64,000 nt of DNA from Symsagittifera roscoffensis (taxonomy: Eukaryota; Xenacoelomorpha; Acoela; Convolutidae): contig NC_087066.1 of the NCBI RefSeq assembly GCF_963678635.1, forward strand, positions 58,298,312 through 58,362,311, written 5' to 3'. The notes beneath the pieces are model-generated. The model was not told the DNA's origin and did no database searches. It was given only the letters and a program-made list of their open reading frames with translations. The translations under genes were made by a program, and so were the position numbers. Positions 1 through 10,984 of the stretch are shown here, in pieces. The stretch's first letter is position 1. Every line of letters begins with the position of its first letter.

Positions 1-29
1 AAGGCTGTGATAAGCGAACTGTAGTTTTT

Positions 30-552
30 GTTCCGACGCTCGATACGAAAGTAACGGAATATTTGTGCTCGGGGTGGGTTTTTTTTCTTCAGACAAATTT
101 CGGCTTTTTACCTAGCCATTTTTGACGGAATTTTTTTATATCATGAAAAAAGTATTGATGTTCTGAGCTTAAATTTGAAAAGATATTTCACCTGTGATAA
201 TTTTTCGTAAAATTATGGGGTTTAAAGATTGCCATTTTGGACAATTAACGCATGTTATATTTCGCGCTATTAACGCGTAAGCGGAGATTTAATCCGTCTT
301 AGAAATTGTTCCCAATTGGTTGAAAGAAGCTTATTTGCCACAATTGATTTGTAACAAAGAGCAAAATGTATTCTTTCGTAGTTTATATGGCGTGCGGGGG
401 GATAATTTTCATAGAAAAAAATTTCAAATTTTAGAATTTTTTTTTTCATTTTTAATGATATTTAATTTGTTAATGACATTTATGTTATTAATGCTCCATA
501 AACCTTAAAAGGCAGTCGAAACATCCAGGGCTTCGCCCTGATACGAGCAGTC
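30..552 (-). mobile_element. Family A repeat, full-length copy
   Basis: On the minus strand this copy runs from GACTGCTCGTATCAGGGCGA at one end to ATCGAAAGTCGGAAC at the other, about 523 bp. It carries the hairpin CAGGGC-GAA-GCCCTG, a subterminal GTTCCGAC that is the inverse of the terminal GTCGGAAC, and a CGCG-rich middle (TAATAGCGCGAAATATA-type). There is no coding capacity. Equivalent copies lie at 2590-3113 and 5307-5830. The class is unknown: a non-autonomous DNA element, a Helitron-like element and a structured-RNA repeat are all possible. Confidence 0.75.
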
Positions 553-746
553 TTGTTGTCTTAAGTACTTCGCAGTTTTTTTCTCAACAATTCATTTCAG
601 CGCAAGCTTTTGAATTTTCCCTCCTACCTGCTCAAAAATGACGCCATGTCGCCGATTTTTTAAAAAACCGAAATTGGCTTGCAATCAATTTAATATATTG
701 ATTTTAAAAGATTTAAAAATTTGTAGTGGACCAAACCCATATCAAA

Positions 747-1060
747 CGCAAATGAAACAAAACTGCTCGTATCAGGGCAATCCTTGAATGTTCCGACTGT
801 TTTTTAACGTCTATGAAATAGTGTTTGCTTTAAGAAAGTTTGATTAAATTTTCAAAAATACTTGTTTATTAAACTTTTTTTTTTGAAAATAATTTTTTTT
901 GAAAATTATCTGCCCACTCGCTATGCTACGTGAACAAAAACATAAAAAGTTTTCGCATACAAGAAAAAATTAATAAGTTCAACAAGACTGCTCGTATCAG
1001 GGCGAAGCCCTGGATGTTCCGACTGCCTTTTAAGGTTTATAGAGCAGTAATTACGTAAAT
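747..1060 (+). repeat. Family A 5' fragments, two head-to-tail
   Basis: The A 5' end (ACTGCTCGTATCAGGGC) appears at about 762 and again at 986. The 220 bp between them is the A internal segment, with TTTGAAAATTATCTGCCCAC. The downstream fragment has the intact hairpin at 998-1012. Together with the minus-strand copy at 30-552 it forms a long inverted repeat around about 440 bp. The same arrangement occurs in units 2 and 3. Confidence 0.7.
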
Positions 1061-1126
1061 ATCATCAACATTTTAAATGTGATGAAAAAATGAAAAAAAA
1101 AATGAAAAAAAATCTACTAGCAATTT

Positions 1127-1555
1127 TTGAAAAGTTTTTGTATATCATTTGCAAACTATTGTTGTCTTGAGCTCAAAATTAAAAAAATAAAAATTTATTT
1201 TAAATCATTATTCATAAAATTATGGGGGTTTAAATGTTGCGAATTCGGCAATTTTGGGACAATTAACGCGCGATATATCAGAGATTTAATCCGCTGCGCG
1301 ATATGGCAGAGATTTAATCCGTCAATATTTTATTCTGCCAAATTAAATTGAGGCGCGTTTTTGTTTTTTTTTACTCTGATGTATGCAAAATTTTCAAGTT
1401 TGAACTAAACAGAGCGTGGGGAAGTAGTTTAAAAATCTCAAGATTTTTTCAAAGATTTTTTATATTGTGAAATTTCAACCTTTAGTTTTCATGCAAGCAG
1501 TACTCCAGAAGCCTTAAAAGGCAGCACGAACATTCAAGGCTTTGACTTGACACTA
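1127..1555 (-). repeat. Family A partial copy, diverged
   Basis: On the minus strand this stretch matches A from the CGCG-rich middle (AATTAACGCGCGATATATC) and ends in a decayed hairpin, CAAGGCTTTGACTTG at 1535-1549. The phrase AGAGATTTAATCCG is duplicated inside it. The counterpart in unit 2 is at 3840-4267. Confidence 0.65.
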
Positions 1556-2560
1556 GCAGTCTTGGTTTATTTGACATTGCATATGGAGGAAAGTTTACCA
1601 ACAAAAATGAACAAACAAAACTGCAAACAATTAAGAGAATTTTTTGCAAATACATTAAAATTTATTATAAAGGTTGTCTTGATACAAGCATTTTTCAAAA
1701 AAAAACAATCAAGTTCGATTTCATTATTTTTAATTTATTGATAAATTTGACTGCTGTATAATTTTTTTTTTCTAATTTCTAAGTAATCAGATTCAAAACG
1801 CTGGCAGAAATTATCACCGATCATAGATAATCGTTGTATTTGAGCATGGTATTGTCCCTCATTGAAACGAGACCAAGTTCAGTCAATCAATATTGAGTAT
1901 TCATGTATCTTAAATAAATTTCAAAAACTTCAAATTGAGCAAAATAATCCAGGTAGTCAAAATCACTATTGATCGATTACAAAAAAATCAAACAATTGAT
2001 TTTTCAAATTGCATCAGTTGTTTGATGTGCTCAAATTGTAATTTCTTATGCAAGATTACACTTTGAGACCAAAAATCCCAAAACTAATGGCAAGTTATCA
2101 AAATTTGAGTAAATATACGAATTCATAAAAGTTTTCTAATTTGATCATTAAACGTTCAAGGGAGTGTGACTTGATTGTCATTTGGAGACAGGGAGGAATC
2201 TAATATTTCAGGACCGACCTATGTCATGCCATCACGAGTGATTACTTCAAACAGAAAAGATCGAAAGCGTTAAATTGTTTTCAGTCAATCAAAATTTATT
2301 ATTCATAAAATTGGTGCGAATATAAAATCAGTAAACTTTGGACAGTTTATAGGCTTTGATTAGTTAAGAAATTTGCGCACTTGGTTGTTCGCGTATTACA
2401 ATACCCCTTTGGGGAGTTGCTTTAGATGAGCAATGTGACCGTTTCTGAGCAAACTTTTAAAGGGAAAACTGCAGTGGAAATAACGCAAAAGTGTATATGC
2501 AGTAATGAAAAACAGTACAATTTGGACCCAGTTGTGCCGCGCTATAATTAATTTGATAGA

Positions 2561-5277
2561 AAGGCTGTGATAAGCGAACTGTAGTTTTTGTTCCGACGCT
2601 CGATACGAAAGTAACGGAATATTTGTGCTCGGGGTGGGTTTTTTTTCTTCAGACAAATTTCGGCTTTTTACCTAGCCATTTTTGACGGAATTTTTTTATA
2701 TCATGAAAAAAGTATTGATGTTCTGAGCTTAAATTTGAAAAGATATTTCACCTGTGATCATTTTTCGTAAAATTATGGGGTTTAAAGATTGCCATTTTGG
2801 ACAATTAACGCATGTTATATTTCGCGCTATTAACGCGTAAGCGGAGATTTAATCCGTCTTAGAAATTGTTCCCAATTGGTTGAAAGAAGCTTATTTGCCA
2901 CAATTGATTTGTAACAAAGAGCAAAATGTATTCTTTCGTAGTTTATATGGCGTGCGGGGGGATAATTTTCATAGAAAAAAAATTTCAAATTTTAGAATTT
3001 TTTTTTTCATTTTTAATGATATTTAATTTGTTAATGACATTTATGTTATTAATGCTCCATAAACCTTAAAAGGCAGTCGAAACATCCAGGGCTTCGCCCT
3101 GATACGAGCAGTCTTGTTGTCTTAAGTACTTCGCAGTTTTTTTCTCAACAATTCATTTCAGCGCAAGCTTTTGAATTTTCCCTCCTACCTGCTCAAAAAT
3201 GACGCCATGTCGCCGATTTTTTAAAAAACCGAAATTGGCTTGCAATCAATTTAATATATTGATTTAAAAAGATTTAAAAATTTGTAGTGGACCAAACCCA
3301 TATCAAACGCAAATGAAACAAAACTGCTCGTATCAGGGCAATCCTTGAATGTTCCGACTGTTTTTTAACATCTATGAAATAGTGTTTGCTTTAAGAAAGT
3401 TTGATTAAATTTTCAAAAATACTTGTTTATTAAACTTTTTTTTTGAAAATAATTTTTTTTGAAAATTATCTGCCCACTCGCTATGCTACGTGAACAAAAA
3501 CATAAAAAGTTTTCGCATACAAGAAAAAATTAATAAGTTCAACAAGACTGCTCGTATCAGGGCGAAGCCCTGGATGTTCCGACTGCCTTTTAAAGTTTAT
3601 AGAGCAGTAATTACGTAAATATCATCAACATTTTAAATGTGATGAAAAAATGAAAAAAAAAATGAAAAAAAATCTACTAGCAATTTTTGAAAAGTTTTTG
3701 TATATCATTTGCAAACTATTGTTGTCTTGAGCTCAAAATTAAAAAAATAAAAATAGAGCAGTAATTACGTAAATATCATCAACATTTTAAATGTGATGAA
3801 AAAATGAACAAAAAATGAAAAAAAATCTACTAGCAATTTTTGAAAAGTTTTTGTATATCATTTGCAAACTATTGTTGTCTCGAGCTCAAAATTAAAAAAA
3901 TAAAAATTTATTTTAAATCATTATTCATAAAATTATGGGGGTTTAAATGTTGCGAATTCGGCAATTTTGGGACAATTAACGCGCGATATATCAGAGATTT
4001 AATCCGCTGCGCGATATGGCAGAGATTTAATCCGTCAATATTTTATTCTGCCAAATTAAATTGAGGCGCGTTTTTGTTTTTTTTACTCTGATGTATGCAA
4101 AATTTTCAAGTTTGAACTAAACAGAGCGTGTGGAAGTAGTTTAAAAATCTCAAGATATTTTCAAAGATTTTTTATATTATGAAATTTCAACCTTTAGTTT
4201 TCATGCAAGCAGTACTCCAGAAGCCTTAAAAGGCAGCACGAACATTCAAGGCTTTGACTTGACACTAGCAGTCTTGGTTTATTTGACATTGCATATGGAG
4301 GAAAGTTTACCAACAAAAATGAACAAACAAAACTGCAAACAATTAAGAGAATTTTTTGCAAATACATTAAAATTTATTATAAAGGTTGTCTTGATACAAG
4401 CATTTTTCAAAAAAAAACAATCAAGTTCGATTTCATTATTTTTAATTTATTGATAAATTTGACTGCTGTATAAATTTTTTTTTCTAATTTCTAAGTAATC
4501 AGATTCAAAACGCTGGCAGAAATTATCACCGATCATAGATAATCGTTGTATTTGAGCATGGTATCGTCCCTCATTGAAACGAGACCAAGTTCAGTCAATC
4601 AATATTGAGTATTCATGTATCTTAAATAAATTTCAAAAACTTCAAATTGAGCAAAATAATCCAGGTAGTCAAAATCACTATTGATCGATTACAAAAAAAT
4701 CAAACAATTGATTTTTCAAATTGCATCAGTTGTTTGATGTGCTCAAATTGTAATTTCTTATGCAAGATTACACTTTGAGACCAAAAATCCCAAAACTAAT
4801 GGCAAGTTATCAAAATTTGAGTAAATATACGAATTCATAAAAGTTTTCTAATTTGATCATTAAACGTTCAAGGGAGTGTGACTTGATTGTCATTTGGAGA
4901 CAGGGAGGAATCTAATATTTCAGGACCGACCTATGTCATGCCATCACGAGTGATTACTTCAAACAGAAAAGATCGAAAGCGTTAAATTGTTTTCAGTCAA
5001 TCAAAATTTATTATTCATAAAATTGGTGCGAATAAGCCATAAAATCAGTAAACTTTGGACAGTTTATAGGCTTTGATTAGTTAAGAAATTTGCGCACTTG
5101 GTTGTTCGCATATTACAATACCCCTTTGGGGAGTTGCTTTAGATGAGCAATGTGACCGTTTCTGAGCAAACTTTTAAAGGGAAAACTGCAGTGGAAATAA
5201 CGCAAAAGTGTATATGCAGTAATGAAAAACAGTACAATTTGGACCCAGTTGTGCCGCGCTATAATTAATTTGATAGA
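2561..5277. repeat. 2.7 kb array, unit 2, with internal duplication
   Basis: Second copy (2717 bp). It is longer than unit 1 because about 154 bp is duplicated: TAGAGCAGTAATTACGTAAA occurs at about 3599 and again at about 3753. Hairpin cores lie at 3087-3101, 3558-3572 and 4247-4261. Confidence 0.9.
2590..3113 (-). mobile_element. Family A repeat, full-length copy in unit 2
   Basis: Nearly identical to the copy at 30-552, with the hairpin at 3087-3101. It differs by a few substitutions and one extra A in a homopolymer. Confidence 0.75.
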
Positions 5278-6379
5278 AAGGCTGTGATAAGCGAACTGTA
5301 GTTTTTGTTCCGACGCTCGATACGAAAGTAACGGAATATTTGTGCTCGGGGTGGGTTTTTTTTCTTCAGACAAATTTCGGCTTTTTACCTAGCCATTTTT
5401 GACGGAATTTTTTTATATCATGAAAAAAGTATTGATGTTCTGAGCTTAAATTTGAAAAGATATTTCACCTGTGATCATTTTTCGTAAAATTATGGGGTTT
5501 AAAGATTGCCATTTTGGACAATTAACGCATGTTATATTTCGCGCTATTAACGCGTAAGCGGAGATTTAATCCGTCTTAGAAATTGTTCCCAATTGGTTGA
5601 AAGAAGCTTATTTGCCACAATTGATTTGTAACAAAGAGCAAAATGTATTCTTTCGTAGTTTATATGGCGTGCGGGGGGATAATTTTCATAGAAAAAAAAT
5701 TTCAAATTTTAGAATTTTTTTTTTCATTTTTAATGATATTTAATTTGTTAATGACATTTATGTTATTAATGCTCCATAAACCTTAAAAGGCAGTCGAAAC
5801 ATCCAGGGCTTCGCCCTGATACGAGCAGTCTTGTTGTCTTAAGTACTTCGCAGTTTTTTTCTCAACAATTCATTTCAGCGCAAGCTTTTGAATTTTCCCT
5901 CCTACCTGCTCAAAAATGACGCCATGTCGCCGATTTTTTAAAAAACCGAAATTGGCTTGCAATCAATTTAATATATTGATTTAAAAAGATTTAAAAATTT
6001 GTAGTGGACCAAACCCATATCAAACGCAAATGAAACAAAACTGCTCGTATCAGGGCAATCCTTGAATGTTCCGACTGTTTTTTAACATCTATGAAATAGT
6101 GTTTGCTTTAAGAAAGTTTGATTAAATTTTCAAAAATACTTATTTATTAAACTTTTTTTTAAAAATAATTTTTTTTGAAAATTATCTGCCCACTCGCTAT
6201 GCTACGTGAACAAAAACATAAAAAGTTTTCGCATACAAGAAAAAATTAATAAGTTCAACAAGACTGCTCGTATCAAGGCGAAGCCCTGGATGTTCCGACT
6301 GCCTTTTAAGGTTTATAGAGCAGTAATTACGTAAATATCATCAACATTTTAAATGTGATGAAAAAATGAAAAAAAAAAA
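5278..6379. repeat. 2.7 kb array, unit 3 (truncated)
   Basis: Third copy, which matches units 1 and 2 until the A-rich tract around 6361-6379. The sequence then continues into the rest of a full-length family A element instead of the array unit. Hairpin cores lie at 5804-5818 and 6274-6288. Confidence 0.9.
5307..5830 (-). mobile_element. Family A repeat, full-length copy in unit 3
   Basis: Nearly identical to the copies at 30-552 and 2590-3113, with the hairpin at 5804-5818. Confidence 0.75.
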
Positions 6380-6791
6380 TTTTTTTCTAAAGTTTGAAAC
6401 TTTTTCTATGAAAATCATCCCCCCACACGCCATATAAAAGACAAAAGAATAGATTTCGCTTCTGTTTACTTATCAATTATGGCAAATAAACTTCCTTAAA
6501 AAATTTGGAACGATTTTTAAGTCGGATTAAATCTCCGCTTACGCGTTAATAGCGCGAAATATATCGCGCGTTAATTGTCCCAAATTGGCCGAAATGGCAA
6601 TTTTTCAACCCACATAACGTTACGAAAAATGATCACAGGTGAAATATTTTTTCAAATTTAAGCTCAGGACAACAATACCTTTTGAATGATATTTAAAAAA
6701 TTCCGTCAAAAAAGGCTAGTTAAAAAGTCGAAATTTGCCTAAATTTATCTGAGCACAAATATTCCGTTACTTTCGTATCGAAAGTCGGAAC
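6262..6791 (+). mobile_element. Family A repeat, full-length plus-strand copy at the array edge
   Basis: This copy runs from GACTGCTCGTATCAAGGCGA to ATCGAAAGTCGGAAC, about 530 bp, opposite in orientation to the full-length copies in the array. Its first ~115 bp is also the tail of tandem unit 3, so the array ends inside this element. One hairpin arm has a G-to-A change (CAAGGCGAAGCCCTG) with no matching change in the other arm. Confidence 0.75.
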
Positions 6792-6811
6792 AAAAAGCAT
6801 GTGTCAATTCA

Positions 6812-7077
6812 GATTGGAACGATTTCTGAAACGGATTAAATTTCCGCTCAGGCGTTAAAGCACAAAATCTATCGCGCGTTAATTGTCCCAAATTGGCAAT
6901 ATTGGCAATTTGGCAATATTGCCAATATTTAAACCCACAATTTTTACCAAAAATGATTTGTTTTTCAGTTTCGAGGTCAAGGCAACAATATTTATTAGAT
7001 GAAAAAATAAGTCGCCAAAATTGGCTGGTTGAAAAGTCATAAACTGTATGGAGAAAAAACCACCCGAGCACAAATAA
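6812..7077 (+). repeat. Family A right half, head-to-tail after the previous copy
   Basis: After GTCGGAACAAAAA the sequence re-enters A in its middle (TCAATTCAGATTGGAACGAT) and runs to CACCCGAGCACAAAT. It is clearly more diverged than 6262-6791. A slipped repeat of TTGGCAATA words lies at 6888-6932. Confidence 0.65.
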
Positions 7078-9260
7078 AAATTAGAATAAAAGGATATAGT
7101 CGTAAGGCTCTTTGAATTTCAAGAAGAGTTTTTGATCAACATTTTTTCGACGAAATTACTTCAATATGAGAAAACTGGATAATAGATAATTTTTTTATTT
7201 CGCTGGGAAATCTGCAAATTGAAATCCAATTTTGAAACTAAAAATTGATCACGTCTTTTTGTTATTTTTCCTTTTTGCTGTTCAATAGTGGAGTTTGCTT
7301 TCAGTTTAACAAATAAAATGAACGAATAAGTCATTTTTCTTAAAAAAAAACAAAAAAGCACCTTAACCTATATAAAAGTATTCGCTACACTCATTAGTCT
7401 TAATCAGCAGTGTAATTCCAGTGCGTGGTCCATGCAAAGCAATTTCAAGATAACATGCAACTAGTTTTGTCAACAATTTGTAATTTGAAATTTTCATATT
7501 TGTCTTTTACCAAACTGGTTTTAAATCTGTGCTAACGACGACCTGTCATTTTAATTGAAAATCCAATCGCTTTTTATCCAAGATGAAAGAAGCGCATTGA
7601 ACGAAATCATAATCAGCGGCATCAATCTATTTTCATTTCTAAACATAGAAGTCTTTTTGATTTCTGTCAGTTGCTAAACACAAATTTTTCATTTTCGTCT
7701 TTTTAGCTTTTTGAATATAATTATGCTGAATTGAATGAGGTATATTTCCATTATGGTAAAACGAAAACAAAAAGGCGCCCAAAACTATCAACGCAAAAGA
7801 TAATTAATGTGTCATTTCCTTTCTTGGCATTCAAGTCTAGCACCGCGACAAATGGGGAAAAATGAGAATATCAGGCACTTTGGAGATCAAACAACAACGC
7901 GAAAGCGCAAAATACTGCATTTAAAAAGAATTCAAAACATCGTATTCTAAAATTAAACTGTTGTATAATGCGTTCGACAAATGTTTTGCCGATTATCTAG
8001 ATGTTTGATACTTTTTGAACTAAAATTGGCTGAAACGTTTCTCAGCTGTCAATTTTGCAGTCTTTAAGTGATCCCAGATGCCCCAAATTTGAGCACACAA
8101 AATTAACTTTTGTGAAAAAAATTTGTTCTTTTACATTTTATTCAGGGCTCAGAAAAAATTAATATTTTTTTTATTAAACTTGATAAAGTTATCATTGCTC
8201 CATCAGCATTACGAAGTGTGGGGTGGATTTTTTCTGACCGTTTTTAACAATTCAAAGAAAGCTCTTATCGGCATAATCGTGGAATCATACTATAAAACCT
8301 TTTTAGCCATGATTTTTTATCCAATAAAAAAACTTCAGAAAAGACGGTTCTTTTCGAAAAAATACCTGAATAATTTCGGTTTCAAACTAAATTAGACAGT
8401 TAAATCGACAAATTTTTCCTCACGTTTGAAATTTTTCTTCTTTCATTTTTCCTAATTTTAATTTTTTCTTTGAAACTTCATGGAGTAATAAACATTTATT
8501 TTCATCAAAAAATCAAATAAATTTACTTATATTTCGTAATTACGAATCATAAATGATTGCTTTTGCTTTTTAATAGAAACAAATATTCATTACCGCAATA
8601 AATTTCAAAGAAAAAATGAAAATTATGGAAAAAACGATAAAATTATGTAGTGGGTAAATTGACCACGCAAACCGTTAGAAAAGTGTTTCAGCTTTCCAGA
8701 AGTTCTTATTTATCAAAAGAAAACGATTTATTCTATAATGACAATGATTTTCGGAGAGCACTTGGTCTGACACACTCATCGTTTGCCTGCATTTGTTGAA
8801 AAATTGATCAAATTGAGTGCAGTCATTATTACATATGCCGATTGAGGACAACAGGCCAACGGAACTTCAAACCGAAGGAACTTGATGCCAAAGTTCAAAC
8901 CAGTGTTGAGTTCACATTGAAAATTAGCGATAATAAACCTTCCAAAATTAGCAAAAATTGTGTGCTTCTTAAGTGTTAAAGCTGATCTATGGAATCTTTA
9001 CCGAATTATCTCTAAAATAACACATGTTTACTTTTGCAAAAAACTCTGAATTATACATGAATGCGCGTTGTAAAATAGCGATAACTGGGATCCTACAGAA
9101 AAAGCGATAGTTAACAGTGGGTTTTTAACCCGGGAACTTTACAAGTACCTCAAAATACCATAAAAAGCGTTGTTTTTAACAAGGCACCACTTAAGAAAAA
9201 CCAATTGGTTACTCCAGTCGAATTTCTTATGCCTTTTGGGAAGACTTTGACTGATAAACA
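7078..9260. other. AT-rich intergenic DNA, no gene recognised
   Basis: There are no convincing exons or mobile-element ends. The open stretches here are short and have no recognisable protein content. A TATA-like site at 7369 is listed separately. Confidence 0.5.
7369..7378 (+). promoter_or_regulatory. Possible TATA box (TATATAAAAG)
   Basis: A canonical TATATAAAAG is followed about 25-30 bp downstream by a CTCATTAGT initiator-like stretch. The ~220 bp upstream resembles 13745-14010, which ends in a second, weaker TATATAAGA. No coding exon was recognised downstream, so this may be a duplicated promoter, a promoter within an unrecognised repeat, or chance in AT-rich DNA. Confidence 0.25.
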
Positions 9261-9261
9261 G

Positions 9262-9340
9262 CGTGTCTCGGTGCGCGCTCGCCTCTCAAAATTTCTTTAT
9301 TTTGGCACTAGAGGCTCCTTTAATTATTTTTAGGGTAATT
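9262..9340 (+). repeat. Family B fragment
   Basis: GTGCGCGCTCGCCTCTCAAA followed by TTTATTTTGGCACTAGAGG matches the most conserved internal core of the family B MITEs. The rest of the element is missing or unrecognisable. Confidence 0.5.
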
Positions 9341-9804
9341 TGAGTGAAAAAGAGTGCACTAAAAAAAGTCTTTCAACTTCAATTGATTCTTCATATCTCT
9401 TTACATTCTTCAATTTAACAATTCAGCAGAACGATTTAACAACTGGCTCCGTGCTTTCAAAAGCTATCGAACTTTGAGTTTTATGGGGTCATATTTGAAA
9501 ATGAAAACAAAACTCGTTTAATTCGAACTATCCATTTTTTTTAAAAACTGAGAAGACAGCTGTTCCTCTTAATGTTTCGAAAAAATTGTATGGTTAAATG
9601 ATTGTGCAGAAAAAGGGGGAAGAAGTTCCTTTTAAGCTTCCTTTGATGTTAATTTGGATAAGTTGGTTAGAAATAAACACGTTTCACTTATAAGTTTCAC
9701 TTTCATTTTAGGCCTCGTGACATGAAAAGTTACTGAAGTTTTCTAAATTATTGTTACTAATATCCATGTTGAACTGCAAATTGGTTGCCTTTTTTGTTAA
9801 ACAC

Positions 9805-10220
9805 AGCAGGGGCTGATCTAGGAATTTCTCAAGATGGGGGGTTCGGATTTTCAAAAGCGATCGAAAACTTTGACGACCGCATTTTGATTTTGACCAAATT
9901 GATTTTCCGAGCTATCTGAAAGCTCTAAAAAGACGTTGTTTTGGCCAAATTTTCTCCGCTGCAGGCAAAATTTTGAAAAAAATAGGTTAAAAAACCCGTT
10001 TTTTGGGCACTTTTCGGAAAATTTTAACTAAAAAATCGCATTTTTTTGGCGCGCGCTCCCCCTCAAATTTAGTATATTTTGGCACCCAAGGCGCCCTAGG
10101 AAAAATTTAGGGTTAGTCAGCCAAAAATTTATATCTCAAAATAGTAGAAAGGGGGGACCTTTTGGGTCGGCAGTGGGTCGAATCTCGAGAAAAGGCGTCC
10201 GCCCCCATCCGCCCCTGTTG
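9805..10220 (+). mobile_element. Family B hAT-like MITE, copy 1
   Basis: The left end CAGCAGGGGCTGATCTAGG and the right end CCGCCCCTGTTG are imperfect inverted repeats. A CAGGGGCGGATC-type terminus is typical of non-autonomous hAT elements. The interior has no coding capacity and a strongly conserved core (TTGGCGCGCGCTCCCCCTC at about 10047). I could not find a clean 8-bp target-site duplication, so the hAT assignment rests on the ends alone. Confidence 0.55.
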
Positions 10221-10504
10221 TTAGTATGAAAGTTTTTGACACTTTTCTAATTTCATTTTTTGTGTAGATCTTTTGACTAATTTTATTTGAATAAACAAAA
10301 TTTTGATAATGCTCCTAACTAAAAGAGAGAGTTGCCAAACCAGCTCCTATAATGATTTGTGCTGTATTTAATATGAAAAAAAAATCCGAAAAAAACTATT
10401 AATTGAATGATTCAACAAATCAAATCATTAAGAGCCTTAATGTTCCCAAAGCTCCTATAGCAATGAATGTATACCAGTTTTGAGCATCACATGTTAGGGT
10501 ACAA

Positions 10505-10910
10505 GCGCGGATCGAGGAATTTCTTCAGGGGGGGGGGGGGCGGATTTTCAAAAAAAATTAAAACTTTTGTCGACTTTTTATAGGTCGAGCAAACTGATTT
10601 ATTGAGGTCACCCAAATCATTATAAAGACTGTAATTTGACCAAATTTTGTGAACTGCGGGCAAGTTTTTGAAAAAAGACCAAAAAAGGCGTTTTTAGGCA
10701 CTTTTTGGAAAGTTTCGACCAAAAATTGCGTTTTTTCGGCGCGCGCTCCCCCTCAAAATTAGTATGCATTGGTGCCCAAGGCTTTTTGGAAAAGTTTTAA
10801 GGCTTGTCAGCCAAAAATGGATATCTCAAAATAGTACAAAGGTGAAGCCCTTTGAGTCGGCAAGGGGTCGAATCCCTGAGGGGGCGGCGGATGCCCCCCC
10901 CCGTCAAGGA
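10505..10910 (+). mobile_element. Family B hAT-like MITE, copy 2
   Basis: This copy is homologous to copy 1 throughout, with a GCGCGGATCGAGGAATTTC left end and a GGCGGATGCCCC right end. It has a 13-G run at 10528-10540, a C-run near 10896, and the conserved TCGGCGCGCGCTCCCCCTC core at about 10737. The short open frame across its right half is not a gene. Confidence 0.55.
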
Positions 10911-10984
10911 TTCGAACCCCTGCCGACCCAAAGGGTTCCCACTTTGCACTATTTTAAATTCTCACTGCACTTTAAATTCTGAAC

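Larger units (their letters stand above)
1..2560. repeat. 2.7 kb array, unit 1
   Basis: First visible copy (2560 bp). It contains family A hairpin cores at 526-540 (minus sense), 773-787 (decayed, plus sense), 998-1012 (plus sense) and 1535-1549 (minus sense). The stretch 1740-2560 has no recognised element. Confidence 0.9.
1..6379. repeat. Tandem array of a 2.6-2.7 kb composite unit (2.4 copies)
   Basis: The same sequence restarts at 1, 2561 and 5278, each time with AAGGCTGTGATAAGCGAAC. Copies are nearly identical, differing by scattered substitutions and homopolymer lengths. The third copy stops in the A-tract near 6379. Each unit is itself composite. It holds a full family A element on the minus strand, then A 5' fragments on the plus strand, then a second partial A on the minus strand, then about 1 kb of AT-rich filler. 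Short open frames recur in each unit only because the DNA is repeated; none looks like a protein. The window begins inside the array, so its true length is unknown. Confidence 0.95.

Noticed and set aside
511-560. Hammerhead-type self-cleaving ribozyme in the family A hairpin region
   Set aside because: The minus-sense sequence has GTCGAAAC and CCTGATACGAG, superficially like ribozyme elements, but the conserved CTGANGA core and its spacing to GAAA are absent, so no standard hammerhead can be drawn.
1127-4453. Small conserved genes repeated in the 2.7 kb array (74- and 64-codon frames)
   Set aside because: They are identical only because the DNA is duplicated. The sequence is diverged family A or AT-rich filler, and the translation is low-complexity.
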